Shown in pieces: positions 1 to 9,141 of a stretch of DNA of 64,000 nt. The notes beneath the pieces were generated by a model, which was given only the letters and a program-made list of their open reading frames with translations, searched no databases and was not told the origin of the DNA. Numbering within the stretch: position 1 is the first letter of the stretch; each line of letters opens with the position of its first letter. This DNA is from Haloplanus sp. GDY1 (GTDB taxonomy: Archaea; Halobacteriota; Halobacteria; Halobacteriales; Haloferacaceae). The stretch covers positions 2,329,998 to 2,393,997 of the forward strand of contig NZ_CP098514.1 of NCBI RefSeq assembly GCF_023703775.1. Direction: 5' to 3'. The translations under genes and the position numbers were made by a program.

Positions 1-490
1 CCGTCGTCTCCCGGTGAGCCCGCGGGTTCGCCGCGTTCTCGAACTGCCGGGCGAGGACGGCGTCGTCCGCCGCCGCCAGTTCCTCGGCCCGGCGGTTCGC
101 GCCGCCCATCCCCTCCTCGGCCGGCGTCACCTCCAGGTCCGCGCCGAGGGCCGCGAGGACCGTCCGCCGCTCCTCGGACATCGACTCCGGCATCGCGAGG
201 GTGCAGTCGTACCCCCGGGCGGCCGCCACCGCCGCCAGCCCGATGCCCGTGTTGCCGCTGGTGGCCTCCACCACCGTCCCGCCCGGCGGCAGGTCGCCCG
301 CCCGCTCCGCGGCGTCGATCATCGCCCGCGCGATGCGATCCTTGACCGAGTAGGGGTTGGCCGCCTCCACCTTCCCGAGCAGGTTGTCGGCGAAGCCGTC
401 GAGGCGGACCAGCGGCGTGTCGCCGATCAACCCCTCGACGGAGTCGACCACGTCCGGGCCACGCCGCTCGGCCGTCGTGGAGTCGCTCAT
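1..490 (-). CDS. cysK: Cysteine synthase (O-acetylserine sulfhydrylase type), 3' part cut by window edge
   Basis: PLP-dependent beta-replacement enzyme making cysteine from an activated serine and sulfide in the cytoplasm. The 163 visible residues contain NPYSVKDRIA with the expected PLP lysine at residue 50 and the phosphate/substrate loop TSGNTG at 77-82, both diagnostic of the CysK/CBS family. The ATG at 490 gives a normal N-terminus (MSDSTTAERRGPDVVDSVEG). The gene runs off the left edge, so the C-terminal half is missing from view. It lies 50 nt downstream of the RecJ-like gene on the same strand and may share its transcript. Close relatives use O-phosphoserine or cystathionine, so the exact substrate is inferred. 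Confidence 0.88.
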   Translation of the reverse strand, partial: MSDSTTAERRGPDVVDSVEGLIGDTPLVRLDGFADNLLGKVEAANPYSVKDRIARAMIDAAERAGDLPPGGTVVEATSGNTGIGLAAVAAARGYDCTLAMPESMSEERRTVLAALGADLEVTPAEEGMGGANRRAEELAAADDAVLARQFENAANPRAHRETT

Positions 491-540
491 GGACGCGGCT
501 ACCCCGCCGCCACCGGTAAGCGTTGACCCGAACCGGTTCG

Positions 541-2037
541 CTACCCGAGTTGCTCGCCGACGATCCGATCCGCCTCGGCCACGAACGCCTCGCGCTCGGC
601 GGCGGGGATGGTCGCCCCCGCGGCCACGTCGTGCCCGCCGCCGTCGCCGCCGACGGCCCGCGCCGCCTCCCGCATGACCGCCGAGAGGTCGAGCCCCCGC
701 CGGACCAGCGCGTGTGAGCCGCGGGCTGACACCTTCACCTCCCCGCCCCCGCTCTCGCTCCCCTCACCGCTCCCCGCCACGCTCGCGAAGGCGACGATGG
801 GCAGGTCACGGCGCACGCCGTCCGCGCCGAGGGCCATCCCCGCGACGATGCCGACGATGGTCTCCCGGATCCGCGTGCCCGCGTCGAACCACTGGACGTG
901 CTCCTCGACGGTCACGCCCTCCGACTTCACGAGTTCCAGCCCCTCAGAGAGGTTCTTGCGGTGGTTGCGCAGGAGCGTCCGGGCGCGCTGCAGGGCCTCG
1001 CCCCTGTCGCCCAGACACACCGCGAGCCCGACGTCCGCGCGCTCGTAGCGAGCCGTCGCGTTCAGCAGGGTGGAGAACTCGCTCACGTCGCGCAGTTCCG
1101 TCCCCTCCGCCTCGGCGGTGAGCGTGTAGGTCGTCCCGATCAGGTCGTTCACCCGGTCGGCCGGGACGCCGCTCGCCACCGCGCGCTTGAGCAGGGCGCT
1201 CGCCACCGTCCGCCGGTCGTCGTCGGTGAGGTCGACCCATCGCTTCCACCCGCCGCCACCGGCGTCGCCGGTCGCCCCGGGCGTCCCCGACGCATCGCCG
1301 TCGACACGGAGGTCGGCGTCCAGTTCCGAGAGGAAGGACACCGCGCCGGCCTCGTCGCCGGTGATCCCCGGGATCCGCACGTCGCTCGCGTACTGAAGCA
1401 GTTTCGGGAGCGGGCGGGTCTGCCGGCCGTACATCGCGAGGTCCGTCCCCTCCGCGAGGACGCCCGCCTCGATGCCCTCGGCGACGACGCCCTCGTTGGC
1501 GCCGGTGAGGCCGTCGACCCCGCCCTGCATGTCGCCGACGGCGCCGACGACGGCCAGCGCCGCCAGGTCGCGGTTGTCGACGCCCTCCGGTTCGAGGGCG
1601 CGCGCGAGGACGTACGCCGCGCCGGCCCCCGAGAGTTCGCTCGCGCCGTCGAGCCCCACGAGCAGCGGGTTGCAGTGGTACTCGACCTCCGCGTCCGCCG
1701 GCTGGTGGTGGTCGGCGATCACGGGGGTGAAGGCGTCGTCGTACTCGGTGACGACGTCGAGTTGGCCGCTCCCGAAGTCGGTGAACAGGACGGTGTCGTA
1801 GTCGGTCGCCGCGATGGAGCGGATCGCGTCCTCGTCGAGCTGTTTCTCGAACACCGTCTCGAAGGGGATCCCCGCGCGTTCCAGCGCCGTGGCGGCGACG
1901 GCGGCGCTCGTCAGGCCGTCGGCGTCGATGTGGGAGGCGAGCAGGACGGCGTCGGCCGCCCGGAGGCGGTCGGCACACCTCGCCGCCCGCTCCGCGAGTT
2001 CGGGCACGGGACCCATCGTCGTCGGTTCGGTCGCCAT
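541..2037 (-). CDS. RecJ-like DHH-family phosphoesterase / single-strand exonuclease
   Basis: 498-residue DHH/DHHA1 protein of the archaeal RecJ/GAN type, expected to hydrolyse phosphodiester bonds of single-stranded DNA or RNA with Mn2+. Visible motifs are ASHIDADG near residue 35 (motif I), FTDFGSG near 87 (motif II), IADHHQP near 107 (the DHH signature) and GAVGDMQGG near 165. A DHHA1-like C-terminus carries the Gly-rich GGDGGGHDVAAGA segment near 470. The ATG at 2037 lies 16 nt after the hemD stop codon, so it probably ends the hemL-hemC-hemD transcript. Haloarchaea carry several RecJ paralogues, and which one this is cannot be told here. Confidence 0.85.
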   Translation of the reverse strand: MATEPTTMGPVPELAERAARCADRLRAADAVLLASHIDADGLTSAAVAATALERAGIPFETVFEKQLDEDAIRSIAATDYDTVLFTDFGSGQLDVVTEYDDAFTPVIADHHQPADAEVEYHCNPLLVGLDGASELSGAGAAYVLARALEPEGVDNRDLAALAVVGAVGDMQGGVDGLTGANEGVVAEGIEAGVLAEGTDLAMYGRQTRPLPKLLQYASDVRIPGITGDEAGAVSFLSELDADLRVDGDASGTPGATGDAGGGGWKRWVDLTDDDRRTVASALLKRAVASGVPADRVNDLIGTTYTLTAEAEGTELRDVSEFSTLLNATARYERADVGLAVCLGDRGEALQRARTLLRNHRKNLSEGLELVKSEGVTVEEHVQWFDAGTRIRETIVGIVAGMALGADGVRRDLPIVAFASVAGSGEGSESGGGEVKVSARGSHALVRRGLDLSAVMREAARAVGGDGGGHDVAAGATIPAAEREAFVAEADRIVGEQLG

Positions 2038-2053
2038 CGGGGATAAACCCTCG

Positions 2054-2803
2054 TCAGCGTCCCCGGAGGCGGGCGACCGTCTCCCGGGCCAGCGCCTCGA
2101 ACGTCGCCTCGTCCGGCACCACGTCCACGTCGATGCCCTTCCCCGCGGCCGTCTCGCGCGTCGGCTCGCCGATGACGCCGACGACGGCGGCGTTCAGGCC
2201 CGCGACCGCCGCGTCGCGGATCCCGCGCTCCGCGGCGGCGTCGAGGAAGTGTTCGACCGTCAGCGACGAGGTGAAACAGGCGGCGTCCAGGTCACCGGCC
2301 GCGGCGAGCGCCGCCGACTCGCCGGCCCCCTCCGGGCGGATCAGCCGGTAGAGCACCGTCTCGTGGACGTCGGCGCCGGCCGCCCGGAGGCCGTCGAGCA
2401 GGACGGGACTTCCGTGGTCGCTCCGTGCCACCTCGACCGTCGCGTCCGCGGCCCGGTCGGCGAGCAGGTCGACCAGCCCCGTCGAGGAGAACTCCTCGGG
2501 CACCAGATCCACGGCGTAGCCCGCCGCCTCCAGCGCCTCGGCGGTCTTCGGGCCGATGGCGACGACGGTCGCTCGTCCCGGCTCCCACCCCGCCGCCGCG
2601 ACGAGTTCCGCCCCCGTCTTGCTCGTGAACACGGCGTAGTCGGCGTCACGCGGCGTCTCGCCCGTCGGCTCGACCGCGAGCATCGGGTCGCCGACCGCCT
2701 CGGCGCCCAGTTCGTCGAGGCGGGCTCGGGCCGCGGCCAGTCGGTCGTCGTCGGGGCGGAAGACCGCGACGCGCGGGCGGTCGCCGTCCGTCCCCCCGGT
2801 CAC
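2054..2803 (-). CDS. hemD: Uroporphyrinogen-III synthase
   Basis: Closes and isomerises hydroxymethylbilane to uroporphyrinogen III, the branch point to siroheme, heme and cobalamin. The 249-residue sequence has the two-lobed HemD pattern (RVAVFRPDDDRL at the N-terminus, VFTSKTGAEL near 60, VVAIGPKTAEAL near 85, CFTSSLTVEHFL near 175, and VVGVIGEPTRETA near 205). HemD is poorly conserved in general, so the context matters. The chosen start is GTG at 2803, which overlaps the hemC TGA in a GTGA arrangement and indicates translational coupling. The same frame stays open upstream as far as 3331, but that portion only mirrors hemC and is Arg-rich. Confidence 0.9.
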   Translation of the reverse strand: MTGGTDGDRPRVAVFRPDDDRLAAARARLDELGAEAVGDPMLAVEPTGETPRDADYAVFTSKTGAELVAAAGWEPGRATVVAIGPKTAEALEAAGYAVDLVPEEFSSTGLVDLLADRAADATVEVARSDHGSPVLLDGLRAAGADVHETVLYRLIRPEGAGESAALAAAGDLDAACFTSSLTVEHFLDAAAERGIRDAAVAGLNAAVVGVIGEPTRETAAGKGIDVDVVPDEATFEALARETVARLRGR

Positions 2804-3894
2804 TCCGACGCCCCCGTCCCCGCGTCCGCCTCCTCGCGGGCGCGCTCGACCAACGCCGCCGCGCCCTCCTCGCGCAACTCGGCGGCGAGCGACGCCGCCG
2901 CGTCGGCGTGGTCCGTGATCGGCAGGTCGGCCGTCCGCTCGACGCCCTCCTCGCCGTCGAGGGAGAGCACCTGCACCGTGACGTGGACGTACTCCCCCTG
3001 GACGACGGCGTAGACGCCGATGGGGGCGATACAGCCGCCGCCGAGTTCCGCGAGGATCGTCCGCTCGACGGTCGTCTCGACGCGCGTCACGGGGTCGTCG
3101 ATCCGGTCGTGGATCGTTCCGGTCATCTCGCCGTCGGCCCGGGCGGTCACCGCGATGGCGCCCTGCCCCGGCGCGGGGACGAAGGCGTCCCGGGGGAGCC
3201 GGGTCGTCTCGACGGTCCCCAGCAGGCCGCTCCGCTCCAGTCCCGCCTCCGCGAGGACGACGGCGTCGTACTCCCGGTCGACCGCTCGCTCCATCGCGCT
3301 CCGCTCCAGTTCCGAGAGCCCGTCGAACCACTCGTCGACCGACCGATCGAAGGCGTCGTCCCCGTCCGCCTCCGCGGCCTCCAGTCGCCGCTCGTGTTCC
3401 CGCTGGAGGCTCGGCGCCAGCAGTTTCTCCAGCCGGGTGTCGACGTTGCCACGGAGCGGTTCGATGTCGAGATCCGGCCGTGCCCGGCGCAACTGCGCGC
3501 CCCGCCGGAGCGACGAGGTGCCGACGACGGCGCCCTCCGGCAGGGCCTCCAGTTCCGCCCCGTCGGGCGTCACCAGCACGTCGCCCGCGGGCGCGCGCTC
3601 CGGGACGCCGGCGACCACGAGGTCCTCGGGCGACTCCGTGGGCATGTCCTTCATCGAGTGGACCGCGGCGTCGACGTCCCCGTCCAGCACCTTCTCGTCG
3701 AGGGCGCGGACGAACGCTCCCGTCTTGCCGAGGCGGTGGATGAGTTCGTCCCGGATCTCGTCGCCGCGGGTCGACACCTCCACCGTCTCGACGGTGCGCC
3801 GCGGCCCGTCGAGGCGCTCGCTGACGCTCGCCGCCTGTCGGCGGGCGAGGTCGGATCCGCGCGTCGCTAGCCGTATGGTCCCGCGCGTGCTCAT
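2800..3894 (-). CDS. hemC: Hydroxymethylbilane synthase (porphobilinogen deaminase)
   Basis: Polymerises four porphobilinogens into hydroxymethylbilane on a covalently bound dipyrromethane cofactor. The N-terminus TIRLATRGSDLARRQA, the segment VHSMKDMPTE near 80, GTSSLRRGAQLRR near 123, GNVDTRL near 147 and LAELGGGCIAPIG near 285, which holds the cofactor-binding Cys, are all typical. At 364 residues it is longer than the bacterial enzyme (about 310). The extra length is an acidic insert around residues 155-200 (EAAEADGDDAFDRSVDEWF), as in haloarchaeal relatives. It sits 35 nt downstream of hemL and is coupled to hemD by overlap. Confidence 0.95.
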   Translation of the reverse strand: MSTRGTIRLATRGSDLARRQAASVSERLDGPRRTVETVEVSTRGDEIRDELIHRLGKTGAFVRALDEKVLDGDVDAAVHSMKDMPTESPEDLVVAGVPERAPAGDVLVTPDGAELEALPEGAVVGTSSLRRGAQLRRARPDLDIEPLRGNVDTRLEKLLAPSLQREHERRLEAAEADGDDAFDRSVDEWFDGLSELERSAMERAVDREYDAVVLAEAGLERSGLLGTVETTRLPRDAFVPAPGQGAIAVTARADGEMTGTIHDRIDDPVTRVETTVERTILAELGGGCIAPIGVYAVVQGEYVHVTVQVLSLDGEEGVERTADLPITDHADAAASLAAELREEGAAALVERAREEADAGTGASE

Positions 3895-3929
3895 ATCCGA
3901 CGTCTCGCTCCCGAGGGTGAAAAGCCCCG

Positions 3930-5264
3930 CTATAGCGCCTCCTGATACGCGTCCAGCGTCCGCTGGATGTCCTCCTCCGTGTGGGCGTAGCTCACGAACT
4001 GCGCCTCGAACTGGTTGGCGGTGAGGAAGATCCGCCGATCCTTCATCTCCTGCCAGAACACCCGCTCCCAGCGGTTGGTCTCGGCGGCCGCCACGTCCGC
4101 GCCCGTCTTGGGACAGGCGTCGAAGTTGGGGCAGTCCTCGCGCTGGCGACAGCCGGCTTCACAGCGCCCCTCGCCGCCCTCCCCGTCGCGGGTGAAGATG
4201 GTCTTGAAGATGCTCCCGGTGCCGACGACGGTGTACTCCGGGGCCTGCTCCTCGAGGATGTCGGTGATCCCCGCCCGCAACCGCTCGCCGAGCGCGTTCA
4301 CGTGGTCGTAGACGTCGTTCTCGGCGGCGTACCGGAGGGTTTCGAGGCCGGCGGCCATCGTGACGGGATGGCCCGAGAAGGTGCCCGACTGGAACACGTC
4401 GCCGCCGGGGGTGAGGTGTTCGACGATTTCGGCACGGCCGCCCACGGCGCCGACGGGGAAGCCGCCGCCGACGATCTTCCCAAGCGTCGTCAGGTCGGGC
4501 GTGACGCCGAACTCGCTTTGCGCACAGCCGAGGCCGCCGACGCGGAAGCCGGTGATGACCTCGTCGAAGATCAGCAGCGCGCCGTGTTCGTCACAGAGTT
4601 CGCGGAGCGTCTCGTGGAAGCCGTCGACGGGCATCACCACGCCCATGTTGCCGAGGATGGGTTCGGTGAGGACCGCGGCGATGTCGTCGCCGTGTTCCTC
4701 GAACACGTCCGCGACGGTGTCGGGATCGTTGAACGGGACGGGGATGGTGTGTTCGGCGAAGGACTCGGGGATGCCCGGCGAGGAGGGCGTCGCGCCCTCG
4801 GGGCCGCCCTCGACGAGCGTCGACTCCTGGGCGCCGTGGTAGCCCCCCTGCATGACGACGATCTTGTCGCGCCCGGTGTAGGCCCGCGCGAGGCGGACCG
4901 CCGAGACGGTCGCTTCGGTCCCCGAGTTGACGAAGCGCAGCATCTCGACCGAGGGGACGTGCCGGGTGACGAACTCCGCGAGGTCGACCTCGACCTCGGT
5001 GGGCGCGCCGTACATCGGCCCCGAACTGACGTGTGACTGCACCGCCGCCTCGACCGGATCGGGGAGGTCGTGGCCGTACAGCAGCGGGCCGTAGCCCATC
5101 ACGTAGTCGAGATAGCGGTTGCCGTCGGCGTCGACGACGTGTGCGCCGTCGCCACGCTCGACGAAGAAGGGGTACGGCATCGACGCCCGCACCGACGAGT
5201 TGACGCCGCCGGGCAGCACCGACAGCGCCCGGTCGTACAGTTCCCGCGATTCGTCGTGGTTCAT
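3930..5264 (-). CDS. hemL: Glutamate-1-semialdehyde 2,1-aminomutase
   Basis: PLP enzyme that converts glutamate-1-semialdehyde to 5-aminolevulinate, the C5-pathway entry to tetrapyrroles. The 444-residue protein starts [14 protein letters not shown] and shows [37 protein letters not shown] and [15 protein letters not shown] with the PLP-binding lysine. The reading frame is open further upstream, but the ATG at 5264 gives the family-typical N-terminus. Near residues 365-385 there is a Cys-rich insert ([18 protein letters not shown]) absent from bacterial HemL, which could hold a metal. It heads the hemL-hemC-hemD-recJ-like series; hemA is not in the window. Confidence 0.95.
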   Translation of the reverse strand: MNHDESRELYDRALSVLPGGVNSSVRASMPYPFFVERGDGAHVVDADGNRYLDYVMGYGPLLYGHDLPDPVEAAVQSHVSSGPMYGAPTEVEVDLAEFVTRHVPSVEMLRFVNSGTEATVSAVRLARAYTGRDKIVVMQGGYHGAQESTLVEGGPEGATPSSPGIPESFAEHTIPVPFNDPDTVADVFEEHGDDIAAVLTEPILGNMGVVMPVDGFHETLRELCDEHGALLIFDEVITGFRVGGLGCAQSEFGVTPDLTTLGKIVGGGFPVGAVGGRAEIVEHLTPGGDVFQSGTFSGHPVTMAAGLETLRYAAENDVYDHVNALGERLRAGITDILEEQAPEYTVVGTGSIFKTIFTRDGEGGEGRCEAGCRQREDCPNFDACPKTGADVAAAETNRWERVFWQEMKDRRIFLTANQFEAQFVSYAHTEEDIQRTLDAYQEAL

Positions 5265-5359
5265 ACCTACCGCTGTGTGCGGCGTCGGAAAGAATGTACT
5301 GGGTCGCGAAAAGGAGTCCACACCGGTGCTCACCGCGGGCCGCAGTCGAGGGCGGAGTC

Positions 5360-7033
5360 TCAGACGGCGTCGGGTCCCTCCTTGCCGGTGCGGACCTGGA
5401 TGGCGTTCTCGACGGGCAGGATGAAGATCTTGCCGTCGCCGGGTTCGCCCGTGTTCGCGCTCTCGCGGATGGCGTCGGCGACGTCTTGGGCGGGCACGTC
5501 CGCGACCACGCACTCGATTTTGACCTTCTGGTGGAGGTCGACCGTGTACTCCTCGCCGCGCCACTGGCCCTTCTTCGCGGGCTGGGACCCGCGGCCGGAG
5601 ACGTTCGTCACGGTGATCGAGGGCGCGCCCACCTCGGCGATGGCCTGTTTCACGTCGCCCAGCTTCTCCGGGCGGAGCATCGCGACGACCATCTTGATCC
5701 CGCTGCCGCCGTCGGTGCGGACGGGTTCGCCGCCGTCGGTGCGGATCTCCTGGCTCTGGCCGCCGTCGGTGCGGATCTCTTGGCTCTGGCCGCCGTCGGG
5801 AACCACGTCGGGTTCGCCGAACTCGGGGTAGGTGTTGACTCCGTGTTCGGCCACGTCGAGGCCCTCACGCTCGTGTTCGGGCGAGACGCGGGCCTGGCCC
5901 ATCGCCTTGATGACGCCGAACACCAGCGCCGTCGCGGCTATCGTCCAGGCGCCGATGACGACGACGCCGGCGAGCTGGCCGACGAAGCTCACGGAGTAGC
6001 CGGGGACGGCAAAGAGCGGGAAGAGGACCGCGCCGAGGACCCCCGCGCTGCCGTGGACGGGGAAGACCGCACACACGTCGTCGATCTTGAGGCGCTTCTC
6101 GACGAACTCGAAGACGACGGGGAGCTGCGCGCCGGCGAGCCCGCCGATCACGAGGGCGCCGATCCAGGTGATCGCGTTGGTGTTGCTGGTGATGCCGACC
6201 AGCCCGGCGAGCATGCCGTTGGCGACGTAGAGGGTGTCGACCTTGCCGGTCTTGCCGAGCGAGGCCGCGCCGGCGCCGATGGCGCCCGCGGCCATGCCCA
6301 TCGTGGTCGTGAGGGCGACGCGACCGAGCTGGTCACCGAGCAGGCCGCCGTCGCTGAAGATGGCTGACGTGCCCACGTTGAAGCCGTACCAGCCGAAACA
6401 GAGGATGAGCGTCCCCAGCACCGCGAAGGTGAGCGAGTGGCCGGGGATGATGTTCACCGAGCCGTCCTCGTTGTAGCGGTCCATCCGGGGGCCGAGGACC
6501 CACGCGGCCGTGAGGCCGGCGATGCCGCCCATGCCGTGGACGATCATGCCGCCCGCGAAGTCTTGGAAGCCCGGACCGATCGTCGTCAGGAAGCCGCCGG
6601 CCCAGGTGAGACCGGTGACGACCGGGTAGATGACCGCCGAGAGCAGGACGGTGTAGGCGACGTACGCGCGGAGCTTCGCGCGACCCGCCACCGCGCCGCT
6701 GACGATGGTCGCCGCCGTCATGGCGAACACCGCGCCGTACAGCCAGCCGACCCAGCCCGCCGAACTCCCGGTGATGTAACCGAACGGGTTCGAGCCGCCG
6801 CCGACGATGGTCGAGACGCCGGCGCCGATCAGGAAGTAGACGATGACGCCCACGCTCCAGGTCAGCATGTTCTTCGTCAGCTGGTTGGCGACGTTCTTCG
6901 AGCGCACCTGCCCCGCCTCCAGCATGGCGAAGCCAGCGTGCATGAAGAAGATGAGGAAGCTGACGGTGAGGATCCAGGCGTTGTTGACGCCGGCCGTGAT
7001 CGCCGACGGGTCGATCTGGAGCGGCGTCAGCAT
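5360..7033 (-). CDS. Ammonium transporter fused to a PII signalling domain (Amt-PII)
   Basis: 557-residue fusion. Residues 1-400 are a complete Amt/MEP/Rh ammonium channel ([17 protein letters not shown] at the N-terminus, then about 11 membrane helices). A linker of about 40 residues contains the repeated unit [10 protein letters not shown] twice plus a shorter GGEPVRTD. Residues 445-557 are a full PII/GlnK domain ([21 protein letters not shown]-loop GQWRGEEY, C-terminal [17 protein letters not shown]). At the position of the uridylylated Tyr51 of enteric PII there is Trp, so that modification is not expected. Normally Amt and GlnK are separate neighbouring genes; here both occupy one frame. 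A strong Shine-Dalgarno match (GGAGGTG, near 7040) precedes the ATG. The intergenic distance from hemL is 95 nt. Confidence 0.92.
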   Translation of the reverse strand: MLTPLQIDPSAITAGVNNAWILTVSFLIFFMHAGFAMLEAGQVRSKNVANQLTKNMLTWSVGVIVYFLIGAGVSTIVGGGSNPFGYITGSSAGWVGWLYGAVFAMTAATIVSGAVAGRAKLRAYVAYTVLLSAVIYPVVTGLTWAGGFLTTIGPGFQDFAGGMIVHGMGGIAGLTAAWVLGPRMDRYNEDGSVNIIPGHSLTFAVLGTLILCFGWYGFNVGTSAIFSDGGLLGDQLGRVALTTTMGMAAGAIGAGAASLGKTGKVDTLYVANGMLAGLVGITSNTNAITWIGALVIGGLAGAQLPVVFEFVEKRLKIDDVCAVFPVHGSAGVLGAVLFPLFAVPGYSVSFVGQLAGVVVIGAWTIAATALVFGVIKAMGQARVSPEHEREGLDVAEHGVNTYPEFGEPDVVPDGGQSQEIRTDGGQSQEIRTDGGEPVRTDGGSGIKMVVAMLRPEKLGDVKQAIAEVGAPSITVTNVSGRGSQPAKKGQWRGEEYTVDLHQKVKIECVVADVPAQDVADAIRESANTGEPGDGKIFILPVENAIQVRTGKEGPDAV

Positions 7034-7331
7034 CCGGCCACCTCCCCTGACGGTACTTCGCTATCGGTGCTTGGACAGACGTTCGCGTTTCCGAATTCTT
7101 CTACCATGTTCGTTCTCCGAGTTGCGATAGAAGCTACTGTTACGACATAGTATAAGGATTGGCGTTTACAAATGTCTATATATCAGGGGTCGCGTGAATG
7201 TTCGTCCGATTTAATAGCAGATAAGGGTTGTATAAGGACGTAAAATCGGCACTCGGCGGACAATTGTTGCCGGATAACTCCACGAACGTTGTGTCGGACT
7301 ATCTATACTTCCGCGGGCGGCCGCGGGCCGG
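7034..7331. promoter_or_regulatory. AT-rich intergenic region carrying the amt-PII promoter and leader
   Basis: This 298-bp gap between hemB and the amt-PII gene has no convincing ORF. The part next to amt-PII holds a GGAGGTG ribosome binding site on the minus strand. Further up, 7140-7220 is notably AT-rich, with TATA-like tracts (CTTATACTATG on the minus strand around 7146-7156, and tatatat near 7182). Unlike many genes in this window, amt-PII therefore seems to have a leader of roughly 80-100 nt. Nitrogen-dependent control is likely from family knowledge but no specific operator was recognised. Confidence 0.5.
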
Positions 7332-8315
7332 TCACCGGCAGTCGGGCGCCACGTCCTCCGCGAAGTACGTCACGATCAGGTCGGCGCCGGCGCGCTTGAG
7401 CGAGAGCAGGGACTCCCTGGCCGCGGCCTCCAGGTCGAGCCAGCCCTTCTCCGCCGCGGCGTGGAGCATCGCGTACTCGCCGCTGACGTTGTAGGCGGCG
7501 ACGGGCCGGTCGAACTCCCGGCGGACGGCGCTCACCACGTCGAGGTAGGGGAGGCCGGGTTTGACCATCAACACGTCGGCGCCCTGCTGTACGTCGAGGC
7601 GGACCTCCCGGAGCGCCTCCCGGCCGTTCGCGGGGTCCATCTGGTAGTGGCGCCGGTCGCCGAAGGCGGGCGCGCCGTCGGCGGCGTCGCGGAACGGGCC
7701 GTAGAAGGCGCTCTCGTACTTCGCGGCGTAGGACATGATCGCCACGTCGGCGAAGCCGGCGTCGTCGAGGGCCGTCCGGATCGCCCCGACCATCCCGTCG
7801 GTCATGCTGGAGGGGGCGACCACGTCGGCCCCCGCTTCGGCGTGGGAGACGGCCGTCCGCGCGAGGGGATCGAGGGTCGCGTCGTTGTCGACGGTCAGGG
7901 TCGGATCGTCCCGGGCGTCGGCCTCCAGCATCCCGCAGTGGCCGTGGTCGGTGTACTCACAGAGACAGACGTCGGTGATGACCGTCGCGTCCGTCTCCGC
8001 GGTGACGGCCCGCGTCGCCCGCTGGACGACGCCGTCCGCCGCCCAGGCGCGCGAGCCCTCGCTGTCCTTCGACTCGGGGATCCCGAACAGGATGACTGCC
8101 TCGACGCCCGTCTCCGTGATCTCCTCGACGCGGGGGACCGCCTCGTCGACGGGGACCCGTTCGTGGCCGGGCATCGACTCGATGGGCACCCGTTCGTCGG
8201 TCGTCGCGTCGACGAACACGGGCGCCACGAGGTCGGCCGCGCGGAGTTCGGTCTCGCTGACCAGCGAGCGGAGGCCGTCCCGGCGCAGTCGCCGGGGGCG
8301 GTCTGCCTGATCCAT
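7332..8315 (-). CDS. hemB: Delta-aminolevulinic acid dehydratase (porphobilinogen synthase)
   Basis: Condenses two 5-aminolevulinates to porphobilinogen. The 327-residue protein has the zinc-binding segment DVCLCEYTDHGHCG near 118, the Schiff-base lysines in SYAAKYESAFYGPFR near 190 and LMVKPGLPYLD near 245, and the C-terminal VTYFAEDVA. Cys in the metal site marks it as a zinc-type rather than Mg-type enzyme. It is on the same strand as the other hem genes but separated from them by amt-PII and a 298-bp gap, so it is probably its own transcription unit. DedA starts 67 nt away on the opposite strand. Confidence 0.96.
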   Translation of the reverse strand: MDQADRPRRLRRDGLRSLVSETELRAADLVAPVFVDATTDERVPIESMPGHERVPVDEAVPRVEEITETGVEAVILFGIPESKDSEGSRAWAADGVVQRATRAVTAETDATVITDVCLCEYTDHGHCGMLEADARDDPTLTVDNDATLDPLARTAVSHAEAGADVVAPSSMTDGMVGAIRTALDDAGFADVAIMSYAAKYESAFYGPFRDAADGAPAFGDRRHYQMDPANGREALREVRLDVQQGADVLMVKPGLPYLDVVSAVRREFDRPVAAYNVSGEYAMLHAAAEKGWLDLEAAARESLLSLKRAGADLIVTYFAEDVAPDCR

Positions 8316-8382
8316 ACGGGCGCCTCGCCCGGGACGGTCAAAACCCCGTCGCTCCCGCTCACGACGCGCACACGCAACCGAT

Positions 8383-8931
8383 ATGGTCCCCCGCGGTGCA
8401 GAGGGTGACGTGTCCGTCCCGCTCCAGGTCGCGCAGTTGCCCGCCTCCCTCCGCGAACTCCTGGCCGCCGACTACGGCCTGCTGGTCCTCTTCGGCGTCT
8501 TCGTCCTCGAAGGGGCGATGTTGCTGTACGTCGTGCCGAGCGAACTCGTCGTCCCGGGGGCGCTCGCCCTCCTCGGGGGGACGGTGACGAACGCGGTGGT
8601 CGTCGTCGCCGTCGCCGTCGCGGGCGCGACGGTCGGCCAGTTCGCCCTGTTCACCGTCGCCAAGCGCGCCGGCCGGGAGCGCCTGCTGGCGTCGCGCTGG
8701 TTCCGCGTCAGCGACGACGCCCTCGACCGCTTCGAGGGCTGGTTCGACCGCTGGGGACCGGTGGTCGTCCCCGTCAGCAACACGCTCCTGTTCACGCGGG
8801 GGATGGTGACGGTTCCCGCCGGCCTCGCCGGGATGGACGACCGCCGGTTCGTGGCCCTGTCGGCGCTCGGAACCCTCTCCTTCGAGTCGATCCTGGCCGG
8901 ACTGTACCTCTGGTTCGGGACGGTGCTGTGA
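8383..8931 (+). CDS. DedA/SNARE-associated family membrane protein
   Basis: 182-residue integral membrane protein with 4-5 hydrophobic segments. The family-typical region LLVLFGVFVLEGAMLLYVVPSELVVPGA is followed by GATVGQFALFTVAKRAG. A re-entrant-like segment DRWGPVVVPVSNTLLFTRGMVTVPAG contains the acidic/Arg pattern of DedA proteins. DedA proteins are proposed lipid scramblases or half-transporters for proton-linked membrane homeostasis. The ATG at 8383 is used; an in-frame GTG at 8410 (VSVPLQVAQLP) would also fit. Divergent from hemB. Confidence 0.82.
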   Translation: MVPRGAEGDVSVPLQVAQLPASLRELLAADYGLLVLFGVFVLEGAMLLYVVPSELVVPGALALLGGTVTNAVVVVAVAVAGATVGQFALFTVAKRAGRERLLASRWFRVSDDALDRFEGWFDRWGPVVVPVSNTLLFTRGMVTVPAGLAGMDDRRFVALSALGTLSFESILAGLYLWFGTVL

Positions 8932-8951
8932 GCGGGACGAGGAGAGAGACG

Positions 8952-9116
8952 CTACTCGGTGCGGTCGATGTCGATCTTCTCGCGCAGGGCGGCGAGGTCG
9001 TCGGACTCCGCGAGTTCCTCCAGCCGCTCGCGGAAGTGATCTTCGCAGAGGCCGACGCGGATCCCCTCCTTCTCCGCCGCGTAGGCGGCCTCGCGATCAC
9101 AGTAGTGGCAGTTCAT
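8952..9116 (-). CDS. Small zinc-finger protein (resembles haloarchaeal DUF6757)
   Basis: 54-residue protein MNCHYCDREAAYAAEKEG... with a CxxC (Cys3, Cys6) and a CEDHFRERLEELAES segment, so a single zinc site of the type C-x2-C...C-x2-H is likely. The rest is acidic helix. I start it at the ATG at 9116, because residues encoded further upstream overlap the end of the next gene and look non-coding. Function unknown; the family name is from memory and should be treated as tentative. Converges on dedA. Confidence 0.72.
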   Translation of the reverse strand: MNCHYCDREAAYAAEKEGIRVGLCEDHFRERLEELAESDDLAALREKIDIDRTE

Positions 9117-9141
9117 ACCCGCGGTAGGTGCTCCCTCCGGT

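Noticed and set aside
541-2046. 382-codon plus-strand frame opposite the RecJ-like gene
   Set aside because: Arg/Val-rich mirror; DHH motifs are on the minus strand.
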